Shown here: in pieces, positions 55,202 through 64,000 of the stretch
Numbering within the stretch: the first letter of the stretch is position 1
How the letters are laid out: each line of letters opens with the position of its first letter
Source of the DNA: Sphingobacterium bovisgrunnientis
Lineage (GTDB): Bacteria; Bacteroidota; Bacteroidia; Sphingobacteriales; Sphingobacteriaceae
NCBI RefSeq assembly: GCF_009829085.1
Contig: NZ_WUQY01000011.1
Location: 36,262-100,261, forward strand
Reading direction: 5' to 3'
Length of the DNA: 64,000 nt
Notes under the pieces: generated by a model
The model's database searches: none
What the model was told of the DNA's origin: nothing
Seen by the model: the letters and a program-made list of their open reading frames with translations, nothing else
Made by a program: the position numbers and the translations under genes

Positions 55202-57172
55202 ATGGAAGAAACTAAAGAACAAAAAAGTCTTTATAGGTTGCTTCAATTTGGAGTTTATCTCTCCGTATGTTTTGATGTCTATCTGTTTGCATTTACAAAA
55301 GCGTTTCTACACACCCAGTATGTTTTTGTAGAAAATCTAACCTACAAAGTTTTAAGTTTACCAATGTATAGTAGCCCTATAGCTAGTAAATCATTTACAC
55401 TGAGCTTACTGTGCCTAGTGGCCATAGGAACCTTATCAAAAAAGAAGGTAGATCTCAACCCGCAAAAACATATTCTCTTTCCGTTAATCTTTGGAATACT
55501 AATATTAAGTATTTCCATTTGGCTGTATTATAAATTTCCAACCTCTACAATTCTAAATAAAATTAACACCCTGAATTTAACCTATACTGCCTGCAGCATA
55601 GTTGGGGTTGTATTATTGCATGTTGCCTTAGATAACATATCAAAAATCATACACTCTAACCTTGGGAAAGATAGATGGAACATTCAACAAGAGTCCTTTT
55701 TGCAACAAACAAAAGCATCTACTAATCCATATGCCATCAATATACCCATGCTATTTTATTATAATAGAAAAGTAAACAAAGGGTTCATTAGCCTTGAGAA
55801 TCTTTTTCGCGGACTTTTAGTATGTGGGGTTCCCGGAAGTGGGAAAAGTTTCGGCGTTATTATGCCTATAATTAGACAGATGATAAATAAGTCATTTACC
55901 ATGTGCCTATACGATCTTAAATACCCGGATCTTGGCAAAATAGCGTACTATCATTATAGCAAAATGGTCGATAAAGGATATGGACACAAATTTCATGTGA
56001 TAAATCTGAATGAGCCCCAAAAAAGCCGAAGAGTGAATCCATTTAAGTCCGAATATATAAAAACCTTAGCTGATGCATCGGAGACAGCAGAGGCGTTAGT
56101 GGAAGCTTTAAAAAAAGGTGATAAGTCAGCTGGAAGCGATCAATTTTTTACGCAATCGGCCATAAATTTCCTTGCAGCATGTATATATTATTTCAGCAGG
56201 CATCAACAAGGGAGATACTCCTCATTTCCTCACGTACTAGCCTTTTTAAATTTATCATACGATCAAATATTTACTGTACTATTCAGTAATGATGAACTGG
56301 CCTCTTTATTATCTCCATTTATGTCTGCCTATAAAGCTAAAGCATTTGATCAATTGGAAGGACAGGTCGGCACCCTGAAAATATTTATCTCAAGAATGGC
56401 TACCAAGGAAACATTTTGGGTGTTTTCTGGTGACGATTTTGACTTGCGTATATCTTCCCCCAAGTCTCCTTCAATTCTTGTGCTTGCTAATGACCCAAGT
56501 ACGCAAAGCATTAACTCGGCCTGCCTGTCTGTTGTTCTTAATAGAGTTACTAAACTTATAAATACCAAAGGAAATCTACCTGTAGGCCTAGTGGTGGATG
56601 AAGCCCCAAGTGTATATATACATAAGATTGATGTATTACTCGCTCAAGCCAGATCAAATTTATCTGCTGTAGTGTTAGGTATCCAGGAACTACCTATGCT
56701 CCGTCAACAATATGGCAAAGAGGCAGCTGATACTATCATGGCTATAATGGGCAACATCATATCTGGAGCAGTACGAAGTAAGGATACACTCGATTGGTTA
56801 GAAAAACTTTTTGGAAAAGTTAAACAGCAAGGTGAAAGTCTAAGTATAGATAGAACAAAAACTTCTATTTCGGTCAATGAAAAGCTAGATTCGCTCATTC
56901 CTGCAGGAAAAATAGCATCGCTTTCAGCGGGAGAAGTTGTAGGCATTCTTGCTCGTGATAGAATTGAAAAATTCACTGGAGAATTTCAAACCACAGCAAT
57001 CAACTGTAGGATAAACCTGGATATGAAGGAGTTGAATAAGGAGGAAAATAACTACCAAGAAATGCCCCTATTTTACGACTTTGGAGATCAACAAGAAGAG
57101 ATACTACTTGAGAATTATTCCCTGATAATTCAACAAGTAAACCAGGTAGTTGACGATGCTATCCGAAGCTAA
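55202..57172 (+). CDS. Type IV coupling ATPase (VirD4/TraG-type)
   Basis: 656 residues. Docks the relaxase-DNA complex to the pore. Membrane helices lie in the first 150 residues (e.g. ILFPLIFGILILSISIWLYY). Walker A is in VCGVPGSGKSFGVIM (about 207-221) and Walker B in GLVVDEAPSVYIHKID (about 461-476). Unlike many CTnDOT-like elements, where this gene is next to the relaxase, it is here at the far end of the transfer operon. Overlaps the next possible start by 23 bp. Confidence 0.93.
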   Translation: MEETKEQKSLYRLLQFGVYLSVCFDVYLFAFTKAFLHTQYVFVENLTYKVLSLPMYSSPIASKSFTLSLLCLVAIGTLSKKKVDLNPQKHILFPLIFGILILSISIWLYYKFPTSTILNKINTLNLTYTACSIVGVVLLHVALDNISKIIHSNLGKDRWNIQQESFLQQTKASTNPYAINIPMLFYYNRKVNKGFISLENLFRGLLVCGVPGSGKSFGVIMPIIRQMINKSFTMCLYDLKYPDLGKIAYYHYSKMVDKGYGHKFHVINLNEPQKSRRVNPFKSEYIKTLADASETAEALVEALKKGDKSAGSDQFFTQSAINFLAACIYYFSRHQQGRYSSFPHVLAFLNLSYDQIFTVLFSNDELASLLSPFMSAYKAKAFDQLEGQVGTLKIFISRMATKETFWVFSGDDFDLRISSPKSPSILVLANDPSTQSINSACLSVVLNRVTKLINTKGNLPVGLVVDEAPSVYIHKIDVLLAQARSNLSAVVLGIQELPMLRQQYGKEAADTIMAIMGNIISGAVRSKDTLDWLEKLFGKVKQQGESLSIDRTKTSISVNEKLDSLIPAGKIASLSAGEVVGILARDRIEKFTGEFQTTAINCRINLDMKELNKEENNYQEMPLFYDFGDQQEEILLENYSLIIQQVNQVVDDAIRS

Positions 57173-57215
57173 GATATCCCAGATCTTTTTAATTATCTCT
57201 TTAAACATAAAGAAC

Positions 57216-57746
57216 ATGCTATATAAATTTCTAAATTTCTGTTCTATAGACAGACGTATCACCTGTATATTCCCTGCCTATTTAATGTGTCTATTACTTA
57301 TTCCTAAAATTCATTTTGCACAACAGCTCCACATTAGTAGCCCTTTGCCTGAACTAAAAATCACTTCACCTTTTGGCAAGAGAATCCATCCGATCCTTGG
57401 GATACCCAAATTCCATTACGGCGTAGATTTTAAGTGTAAATCAGATACCATCAAAAGTATTCTAAATGGAGAGGTGATTTTTGCTGGATACCATAGGTAT
57501 CTCGGAAATTATATTACCATAAAATCTGGAGAACTGGAAATAATCTACGCACATCTGAATAGTTTACTCCTACAACAAAAAGATCAGGTCTGCGCAGGAG
57601 ATAATATTGGAATCTCAGGAAACACTGGCCTTGCAACAGCAGAACATTTGCATCTATCGATAAAACTAAAAGGCAGGTATATAGACCCTATATCATTTCT
57701 TAAAGAAATTCAATCACTACACCTTAACACACTAAAAAATAAATGA
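57216..57746 (+). CDS. Secreted M23-family peptidase
   Basis: Lysostaphin-type metallopeptidase that would open peptidoglycan for the transfer apparatus. Counting from ATG 57216 there is a signal peptide (CIFPAYLMCLLLIPKIHFAQ), then SPFGKRIHPILGIPKFHYGV with the first zinc ligands (FHYGVDF), and the second pair in TAEHLHLSIKL. A longer frame from 57150 overlaps the coupling ATPase gene and is less likely. The stop overlaps the next ATG (ATGA at 57743-57746). Confidence 0.9.
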   Translation: MLYKFLNFCSIDRRITCIFPAYLMCLLLIPKIHFAQQLHISSPLPELKITSPFGKRIHPILGIPKFHYGVDFKCKSDTIKSILNGEVIFAGYHRYLGNYITIKSGELEIIYAHLNSLLLQQKDQVCAGDNIGISGNTGLATAEHLHLSIKLKGRYIDPISFLKEIQSLHLNTLKNK

Positions 57747-57898
57747 AAATGGATAATCATTTTATAAGCCTACAAGAGAAATTAGCTTTACTAACCACTC
57801 TAGGAAGCATTGAGCTAACCCCGGAAGAAGCCCTAATATATGGAATAGAATACATGGATCATTCAAGTCAATTTAAGCAAGGAGATGAAGATGAATAA
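57743..57898 (+). CDS. Small conjugation-module protein (51 aa)
   Basis: Starts in the ATGA overlap with the M23 stop and ends inside the start of the ArdC-like gene, so it is coupled on both sides. It reads MKMDNHFISLQEKLALLTTL, then GSIELTPEEALIYGIEYMDH and an acidic tail. No family is recognised. Its tight packing supports a real gene. Confidence 0.6.
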   Translation: MKMDNHFISLQEKLALLTTLGSIELTPEEALIYGIEYMDHSSQFKQGDEDE

Positions 57899-59111
57899 TA
57901 ACAGTTCCAAAGCTTTACATGAAATAGTTGCTAACAATATTATTAAAAAGCTAGAACAAGGAACAGCGCCATGGCAATTGCCATGGAATAGCAATGGTCC
58001 TTCATTCATGCTGCCCTATAATGCCCTTACAGGTAACAGGTACAAAGGAATAAATATATTATCCCTATTAAGTGCCCAAAGAGAAGACCCTAGATGGTTG
58101 ACATTTAAACAAGCAGATTCTCAGGGGTATAGTGTCAAAAAAGGCGAAAAAGCAACACTTATTCAATATGTAAAAACTCATGATTATTTCACCTCGCGAG
58201 ACCAACAGGGGAAAATAATAACCCAGGAAGATGGAAAACCTTTAAAAGAATTTCAAAAGCTTAAAACACCTATTATAACAACCGCATGGGTATTTAATGC
58301 CCAGCAAATAAACGGCATAGAACCTTTAATAATAAAAGAACCTAAAATTTCAAACTGGGAAAATCTACAAAGAGTAGAAAATCTAATTATAGCGTCCAAA
58401 GCTAATATTTCCCACAATAATGAAGATAGAGCCTATTACAATTCCAAAACTGACCAGATTGTAATGCCCAAACGCAATCAGTTTGATTCCGCTGATAAAT
58501 ATTATGCTACTGTACTGCACGAAATGGGACACTGGACCTCTCATAAGGATCGCTTGAACAGAGATATTTTTAATCGAATAGGAACTCAAGAGTATGCCCG
58601 AGAGGAATTAAGGGCTGAAATTGCCTCAATGCTTATAGGACATGAACTTAACATTGGACATGATCCGGGACAACATATTGCTTATGTGGAAAGCTGGATT
58701 CAATTACTAAAAGATAAACCTTATGAAATACATGCCGCAGCAGCAGATGCCGAAAAAATATTAAACTACATAATGGCATTCGACATTAAAAGAGACATAA
58801 ATACATCAAGAGATATACAAGAGAACATTAAAGTTTCGAGTAAAAAAATGGGCTCAAGCCTAAATATGGGAGAAGTAATTGAGTACAATAACACCTCTTA
58901 TAAAATTCATAGCCTGCTTAAAAGAGGTCGCTTTAGAGTTGAAGATCTATCCACGGGAAATAACTTCATTCTTTCAAAATCCGATGTATTATATAATTCT
59001 TTACTATCGGCTAAAAGCCCAACTAAAATAATTCCAATTAACATTAATCAAAACGCTGCGCATTTACCAACTAATGAAGAACATTCTAATATTATTTCAA
59101 TCAAACGATAA
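57885..59111 (+). CDS. ArdC-like antirestriction protein with zincin domain
   Basis: 408 residues. The N-terminal ArdC-type single-strand-DNA-binding domain (about 8-145: GTAPWQLPWNSNGPSFMLPY, GYSVKKGEKATLIQY) is followed by a zinc peptidase-like domain with H212-E-x-x-H216 (VLHEMGHWTSHKDRL) and EELRAEIASMLIGHEL. Such proteins protect incoming plasmid DNA from restriction. A second in-frame ATG at 57891 is possible. The C-terminal 90 residues are variable. Confidence 0.85.
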   Translation: MKMNNNSSKALHEIVANNIIKKLEQGTAPWQLPWNSNGPSFMLPYNALTGNRYKGINILSLLSAQREDPRWLTFKQADSQGYSVKKGEKATLIQYVKTHDYFTSRDQQGKIITQEDGKPLKEFQKLKTPIITTAWVFNAQQINGIEPLIIKEPKISNWENLQRVENLIIASKANISHNNEDRAYYNSKTDQIVMPKRNQFDSADKYYATVLHEMGHWTSHKDRLNRDIFNRIGTQEYAREELRAEIASMLIGHELNIGHDPGQHIAYVESWIQLLKDKPYEIHAAAADAEKILNYIMAFDIKRDINTSRDIQENIKVSSKKMGSSLNMGEVIEYNNTSYKIHSLLKRGRFRVEDLSTGNNFILSKSDVLYNSLLSAKSPTKIIPININQNAAHLPTNEEHSNIISIKR

Positions 59112-59131
59112 TATCTCTCAAACCAATAATT

Positions 59132-59941
59132 ATGGAAAACTCAAAAAGTAAAATGGAAACCCTTCCCTTAGAGGATTTAGAAAAATTAGGACTTTATAAA
59201 GACGGTGACTTAAAATTAAAACCTGAAGATATTGAATCTTTACTTTCAGGCCGAAGGACAGATATGGTTAGCCTAAAAGGGCTGCAGGTAGATGGCATCG
59301 AAATCGATAAACTCGACGCAAAACTTTCACTGTATCGTGATGAGCTAAACAATATTACTCTTCAAATTCACCCCATTTATAATAAGCCACAAAAACACCC
59401 TTTATTAACTTCTTTGGAAAACGAGGCTCTTATTTCTGGAGAAGTGAACCTAATAAGCAAATTACACAAAACTAAAGATGATAACATCATTACTGTAAAC
59501 ATCGAATACGATAAACAAACCAAAGATTTTGTATCGTATGACCCTAGTAGACTACCACAAATAATTGAAGTTAACGGCTTGCCCTTATCTGCTTCGCAGC
59601 AAGAGGATTTCAGAAAAGGTAAACTAATTGAATTACAAGATGGTACAAAGTTCCAACATTCAGCCACCGATAGTCAAGGTATACTCTCAGATAGAAAAAG
59701 GTTAATCCTTTCTGTACTTATTGATGGAGGGCTGTCCTATCTTATTTTTAGAGAACTAAAAAACCTAAGAGATAATATGCATGAGCAGACCGAAGGGTTA
59801 ACAAAAAACTATAATGAAACTCTTGCAAGGCTAATTATGGAAAATAAAGAAAATATTGATAAGCAAACTACTGTTAAGGATTATCATGCTCAAATGGCTA
59901 ACAATACGCAGAATGATTCTTACAGATATCCTTCTAGATGA
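59132..59941 (+). CDS. DUF3945/DUF4099-type conjugation-module protein
   Basis: 269 residues. The N-terminal ETLPLEDLEKLGLYKDGDLK and the repeated DxxGxxL-type blocks resemble the DUF4099/DUF3945 proteins of Bacteroidota mobile elements. The C-terminal part is helical (LNNITLQIH to LIMENKENIDKQ). It is the last gene of the module, followed by a perfect palindrome. The role is unknown. Confidence 0.75.
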   Translation: MENSKSKMETLPLEDLEKLGLYKDGDLKLKPEDIESLLSGRRTDMVSLKGLQVDGIEIDKLDAKLSLYRDELNNITLQIHPIYNKPQKHPLLTSLENEALISGEVNLISKLHKTKDDNIITVNIEYDKQTKDFVSYDPSRLPQIIEVNGLPLSASQQEDFRKGKLIELQDGTKFQHSATDSQGILSDRKRLILSVLIDGGLSYLIFRELKNLRDNMHEQTEGLTKNYNETLARLIMENKENIDKQTTVKDYHAQMANNTQNDSYRYPSR

Positions 59942-59997
59942 AGTATTGTCAATATATTTAATAAATAAGAAGTGGAACACAAGATAAAATAATGTAT

Positions 59998-60060
59998 TTA
60001 TAAAACGGAGCGTAAAACCAACAGGTCTTTAGCCTGTGGGTTTTACGCTCCGTTTTATAA
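59998..60060. repeat. Perfect 22-bp inverted repeat carrying the IS200 tip; probable bidirectional terminator
   Basis: Arms 59998-60019 and 60039-60060 are exact reverse complements. A smaller stem (acagg/cctgt) nests in the loop. The right arm and loop edge (60033-60061) are identical to the IS200 right end at 39676-39704. It sits between convergent genes, where it would end transcripts from both sides. It looks like a palindromic non-autonomous derivative of the IS200 element. Confidence 0.8.
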
Positions 60061-60100
60061 ATACAGAGTAAGTAGATCACATGAAACAGCTTTAATGTGA

Positions 60101-61882
60101 TTATATTTTTTGAATACTACCGTTTAAAACTTTTCCATTGTTATTAGTAAATCTTCCATACACGATTAGCTTAGATGCTGCATTCTTAAACTCCACAGTA
60201 CCTGAACTATTAATATTCAAATCCCCGTAGACAACAACCTCACCATCGATTTCTAATTTTCCATTTATATGGAAGGTGGTATTTGCCGAATTTTTTCCTT
60301 GAGCTAAATTCCCTGACACTCTTAATACACCTGCACTATTTAAATTAATATTACCCTCAACTACAGAGGCGCCATAAAGATTAGTACTGGAATTAACATT
60401 TATGTTTTTAGATGCTGCTAATGTTCCATATACATCTAACTTTCCATTTGAGTTAACATTTAAGTCACTAGAAGTAACACTTAAGGTACCGCACCAAGTT
60501 AATGCTCCGCCTATATTTACGCCTTGGAAAGCACGTACTCCCGAGAAGTATCTAACATCATTTGAATTGATATTGAACCAACTATCATTTCCAGAATAAA
60601 TAGGATATGTTCCATTACATGTTGGAACCTTTGGTGTAAGATCAATCATTTTTAAAATCTTTAATCCCCCTCTCCCTGATGCTACAAAAACAAAGTTATT
60701 TTTACTTATCACAAAATTGCTAGATGTTAAATCCATTCCGTTAAAACTTGCCGTCCCAAGTAAATTTGCTGAACCAGATTCACCAGAAAAATTATAAATA
60801 GCAATGCCTGCACCTCCATTGGCAGTAAATAGTTTATCACTGTTTACCGAGACTGCATTTACTACAACATCCTCTGGATCTAAATTTAAATCGTTGCCTG
60901 AATAATTTGGAATCCCATGCTGCTTAACTAAATTTCCCGATTGTATATTATAAATGCCAAATCCACTTTTTCCTTGTGGAACAATGGCCATATTTTGATG
61001 TAAATCCATTGTCCTTTTAGACTCTGCCGTGTTTGATTCAACAGAAACATCCTTCTCATGGACTAAAGACTCATTATACACTTTTAATACCCCTGTACCA
61101 CTTAAGGCAACTACTTTCGTACCATTATCTTTAACAGATCTTAAATCAGGAATCGTTATAGACATCTCAACATTTCCATTTTGTTTATTAAGTTTGGCTA
61201 GTACACCGCTCATTCCTCCGGATACGACAAAATTAGCACCTTGCTTTCCAGCAATTATATCTAGTGCAGAAGGACCGGGAAGATTTTGGAATTCATAATT
61301 ACTGCCAAGCATACCATTATTTAAAGTCAAGAAAGAAGACCAAGCAGAAGTCGATAACTCTGAAAACACATCTCTATTTGCTGCCCCAGCTATTAATAAC
61401 TTATTCCCATCCACTTGTAAAGCATTAACATCTACATCTGGAAGTTGAGCACTTACAACTAATTTTGGGTTATTAATATCTGAAATATCAATAACATCTA
61501 CACCCCCTAAGTATTTGTCTCCCTCTGTATTATAACTTACGTATGCATAAGATCCCTCTATAGCAACATGCGTGGATCTCAACTTCTCACCATCGAAAGA
61601 TGGTGAAGAAACTTCTGAAACCAATGCTAATGCAAAGTTTTTGTCTGATGATGTTAGAATTACTGACTGCTCAGTATCACCACTTCTAAATTTCATACCA
61701 TTTGCAGATGGCGTTTGAAAATTTAATAAACCTGCATTTTTACTAGACACACGTTGATTCAATGAATTTAAGTTATTGTTAATAATAACTTTATCTTTTG
61801 AAATTGAATCAGATTTATCACAACTAGTTACGATTAATAGTAATGCTAAAACACTGAAAGCTAAAGAAGAAAATATTCTCAT
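60101..61882 (-). CDS. Large lipoprotein with LVIVD-type repeats and C-terminal beta-helix
   Basis: 593 residues, lipobox LLIVTSCDKS (Cys21). Residues about 100-420 carry beta-propeller-like LVIVD repeats (GVDVIDISDINNPKLVVSAQ, GIAIYNFSGE). Residues about 430-593 are short parallel repeats rich in Asn/Ser/Gly (LNVNSNGKLDVYGTL, INLNSAGVLRVSGNL, LNINSSGTVEFKN) that look like a polymer-forming beta-helix similar to bactofilins. It is a surface protein without obvious catalytic residues. The gene is alone, facing the conjugation module. Confidence 0.78.
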   Translation of the reverse strand: MRIFSSLAFSVLALLLIVTSCDKSDSISKDKVIINNNLNSLNQRVSSKNAGLLNFQTPSANGMKFRSGDTEQSVILTSSDKNFALALVSEVSSPSFDGEKLRSTHVAIEGSYAYVSYNTEGDKYLGGVDVIDISDINNPKLVVSAQLPDVDVNALQVDGNKLLIAGAANRDVFSELSTSAWSSFLTLNNGMLGSNYEFQNLPGPSALDIIAGKQGANFVVSGGMSGVLAKLNKQNGNVEMSITIPDLRSVKDNGTKVVALSGTGVLKVYNESLVHEKDVSVESNTAESKRTMDLHQNMAIVPQGKSGFGIYNIQSGNLVKQHGIPNYSGNDLNLDPEDVVVNAVSVNSDKLFTANGGAGIAIYNFSGESGSANLLGTASFNGMDLTSSNFVISKNNFVFVASGRGGLKILKMIDLTPKVPTCNGTYPIYSGNDSWFNINSNDVRYFSGVRAFQGVNIGGALTWCGTLSVTSSDLNVNSNGKLDVYGTLAASKNINVNSSTNLYGASVVEGNINLNSAGVLRVSGNLAQGKNSANTTFHINGKLEIDGEVVVYGDLNINSSGTVEFKNAASKLIVYGRFTNNNGKVLNGSIQKI

Positions 61883-62548
61883 ATGTATAATATAATTTAT
61901 GGTACAAAACTACCCATATTTAACACCTTAGTAAAGCTAAAAACCTCACATTTTCTTACAAAATAAAAATTAGTAGCTGTTTAGCTACTTTTGAAATATG
62001 AAAAATAATTCATTTTATTCTTATTAATCTAGGATAGAAAAACATATCTCTTACCATAATTAAAAGTTGTCTACTAACGCCCCCCCACCAAGACGCTTTA
62101 GCCACCCTCTGCTATTCTTTTGTTAGGTTTAACCAACCCCGCTACTTTGCGCCAAGAATAAGATAAAACAAAATCCGATTCCACATATACATTTGATTAA
62201 GTTTTCTTGCAGTTATTTACTAGAGTTTGTACAGTGCTAAAAAAATGGCCCAACAATATGGGCCATTTCACACTAAACAAAATATACTTGAAACAAAATA
62301 TATCTCAAAATTCAATTTGTCAATAGCATACCATAAATAATGTCCTATAGTAATGTATCTCCAGTGAAAAATCAGGTCATATAGAGAATGCCATTTGGAA
62401 GTAGTAATTATGGCCTAAAAAAATTTTAGACCATAAAATTCAAACCTAAATTAACAACTGTAAAAAACGTGATTATTTATACTTTCATTTTTGTATAAAT
62501 AAAGGCTTAAAAAATCGTGATAACAAGGATCTAAAAGATCTTAAGTGC
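61883..62548. other. Non-coding gap with an orphan hairpin
   Basis: A perfect 9-bp stem (aaatggccc/gggccattt, 62243-62268) with an 8-nt loop lies here without a gene ending next to it. No open frame or RNA gene is recognised in the rest. Confidence 0.5.
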
Positions 62549-63927
62549 CTATGAAACACGCTCAATAAACTTATTTATCTCATCCAGCATAGCTGGACGT
62601 CTTTGATATATAACTTTCCATTCAATGCACTGGTTATTTAAAGCATTTCTTCCAGATGGAATATCATTATAGATTAAATTTACTACCCTTAATAAGTTCT
62701 TATAAGCAGATCTATCAGATGCAAATTCGGCAAGTTGCTCTAATAAAGGAAGATATAATTTCATTAAGTCTTCTGGATATAAATCCTTTAAATAAGAATG
62801 ATATTGAAGGATTATATTTAATTCCGTTTGTTTCTTTATAAGCTCGATCAACTCTTTATCCATTTTTTCTTGAACAAAAATTGGACCTAATGAGATCAAT
62901 AATAAATAATCTTCTGATTGCCATTTATTGGCTTTTTTTGCTTTTTGAATTTTGTTACGAATAGATTTTATTTTATTTTCAATTATTGATGGCCATTCTT
63001 CTGCAGAATATGTATTCTTCCATTTTTGATAATCAGCACTACTAAAAGTTGGATCAAAAGCCAACTTCTCGTAATTCTTTCGCAGAGTTTTAGTGTCACC
63101 CTGAATTTCTGCAATCCGAAGTAGATTTCTCTCCCATTGCTTAACTAATCCAAAACTATGATGTTCATTAGCCAACAAAATACCGTCTTCAATTAAAGCT
63201 ATTGCACTATCGAATTCTTGCATACTAATCAACTCTTCCACAAGAATTTGCCGAACCGCAGGTAAGTGCAGATATTCATAGATTAATTGCATCGCATATT
63301 CTTGATTATTTTCTTGGAAAAGAAATAATATGAGTTCAACTACAAAAAATTCGTGCTCATAAACATCACCATTGACTCTTGTAGCATGAATTCTTTTCTC
63401 TGCAAAATCAATGAAATCAGAACTCCTATTTAATTCAGAACACAGGGTGGAATATATATTTACCAAAGTATGCCCACACTCTCCAAATTCATAATACATG
63501 GATTTTTGAACTTCAACTTTCAATAAATCAGTAATACGTTCTTTTAATGAAAATGGTGCCTTGGAAATTATATCAAGTAATAAGTCTATACTGGAAATAA
63601 TTACATCTGTAATTGAACCACTACTGTCATCTGTATAATCTAAAGCAGGCGTTACTTCTTTAATAAATGTCATAGTAAATTTAGAAGCGTCAAGCAAATT
63701 ATTATTTTTCAAATATTGCTCACCTGACTGCAAGAACTTAGACAGTTCTCTTGATAATGCATTGCTACTGCTATAATCGATATAATTCCTTTTAGAATAT
63801 TTTTTGATAATACTTTTTATTTGACTTTCCACCATTTGAGCCACATCATAGTTATCATCCTTAGATGAAAAATAAAACTCAAAATCAGCCTTAAATTTTT
63901 TATTTGCTTTACTATAATGAGTTGTGA
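62549..63927 (-). pseudogene. SWIM zinc-finger-type protein, 5' end removed by an IS605-type insertion
   Basis: The frame is open from just after the IS605 tip (about 63927) to 62549, about 455 codons, but has no ATG until an internal GTG at 63844. The helical repeats (SAIALIEDGILLANEHHSFG, WPSIIENKIKSIRNKI) and the end YQRRPAMLDEINKFIERVS resemble the C-terminal half of SWIM zinc-finger proteins. The zinc-finger half is absent and would lie beyond the insertion. The 431-residue product from 63844 may or may not be made. Confidence 0.55.
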
Positions 63928-63965
63928 ACTACCCATTTGCTAAAGACAAATGGGCTTCGGGCTTC
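63922..63965 (-). ncRNA. Omega-RNA 3' scaffold / IS605 right end
   Basis: On the minus strand the sequence gaagcccatttgtctttagc and its complement form a stem (cccatttg/caaatggg, 63932-63954 on plus) with a 7-nt loop, then gggtagttcac at the element tip. In related elements this region encodes the 3' end of the TnpB guide RNA, with the guide read from the flanking DNA. Here the flank is the truncated SWIM gene. Confidence 0.55.
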
Positions 63966-64000
63966 ACAGACTTGTGCTTTGTTGCCAAAGTCTTATTTGA
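63929..64000 (-). CDS. tnpB: TnpB (IS605 OrfB) C-terminus, partial
   Basis: The last 23 codons of a frame entering from the right edge read SNKTLATKHKSVKPEAHLSL-A-N-G, then TAG at 63929-63931. The SVKPEAH block followed by a hairpin-coded tail is the usual end of TnpB, the RNA-guided nuclease of IS200/IS605-family elements. The catalytic domain lies outside the window. Confidence 0.7.
   Translation of the reverse strand, partial: SNKTLATKHKSVKPEAHLSLANG

Noticed and set aside
60001..60060. Considered as a CRISPR repeat
   Set aside because: Only one palindromic unit and no spacer-repeat periodicity.

Overview
The window is AT-rich DNA from a member of the Bacteroidota, most likely a sphingobacterium/pedobacter-type organism. 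The evidence is two SusC/SusD outer-membrane uptake pairs, a sigma/FecR/SusC regulatory trio, BACON and DUF5689 lipoproteins, and a CTnDOT-like Tra module with DUF4134, DUF4133, TraG, TraJ, TraK, TraM and TraN homologues. The assignment rests on gene content only. I saw no rRNA, tRNA or CRISPR array.

Layout. (1) 1-6714 is a restriction-modification hotspot. It holds a type IIG enzyme with an XRE controller and a duplicated operator, decayed mobile DNA (a mobilization-protein tail and an IS66 transposase remnant), and a HpaII-like cytosine methylase. The cognate HpaII-like nuclease gene is frameshifted after about 18 codons. (2) 7117-13250 holds a decayed SusD and an intact SusC/SusD pair on the opposite strand. 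(3) 13251-13909 holds an IS3-family remnant and terminators. (4) 13910-28090 is a minus-strand locus: ECF sigma, FecR, SusC with an STN domain, SusD, then two secreted endonuclease/exonuclease/phosphatase (EEP) proteins alternating with two BACON/DUF5689 lipoproteins and a third lipoprotein. It carries no glycoside hydrolase, so its substrate is probably a phosphodiester such as nucleic acid or a phospholipid headgroup. (5) 28677-38718 is a stress-type island on the minus strand: glycoside hydrolase, GT4 glycosyltransferase, PIG-L deacetylase, DUF1003, DUF6629, NAD(P)HX dehydratase, SHOCT, a Dps-like protein, coiled-coil lipoprotein, BON and AraC. Two of its genes, DUF1003 and DUF6629, are broken by single-base changes.

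(6) 39180-39704 is an IS200-type element. (7) 41067-59941 is a conjugation module on the plus strand: primase-like protein, relaxosome protein, MOB relaxase, ParA, a type IV secretion apparatus, coupling ATPase, M23 peptidase, an ArdC-like antirestriction protein and a DUF3945-like protein. No integrase is visible. A 28-29 nt exact repeat, which is the tip of the IS200 element, lies at both edges of this module. The right-hand copy is one arm of a perfect 22-bp inverted repeat. (8) 60101-63927 holds a large LVIVD/beta-helix lipoprotein and a SWIM-type gene whose 5' end is cut off by the right end of an IS605-type element. The tnpB C-terminus and its omega-RNA-like hairpin form the right edge of the window.

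The most notable points are the phosphodiester-directed SusCD locus, the IS200-tip repeats bracketing the transfer genes, the cluster of single-base gene breaks, the Dps-like protein that lacks its metal-binding histidines, and the TnpB/omega-RNA edge that truncates a host gene.
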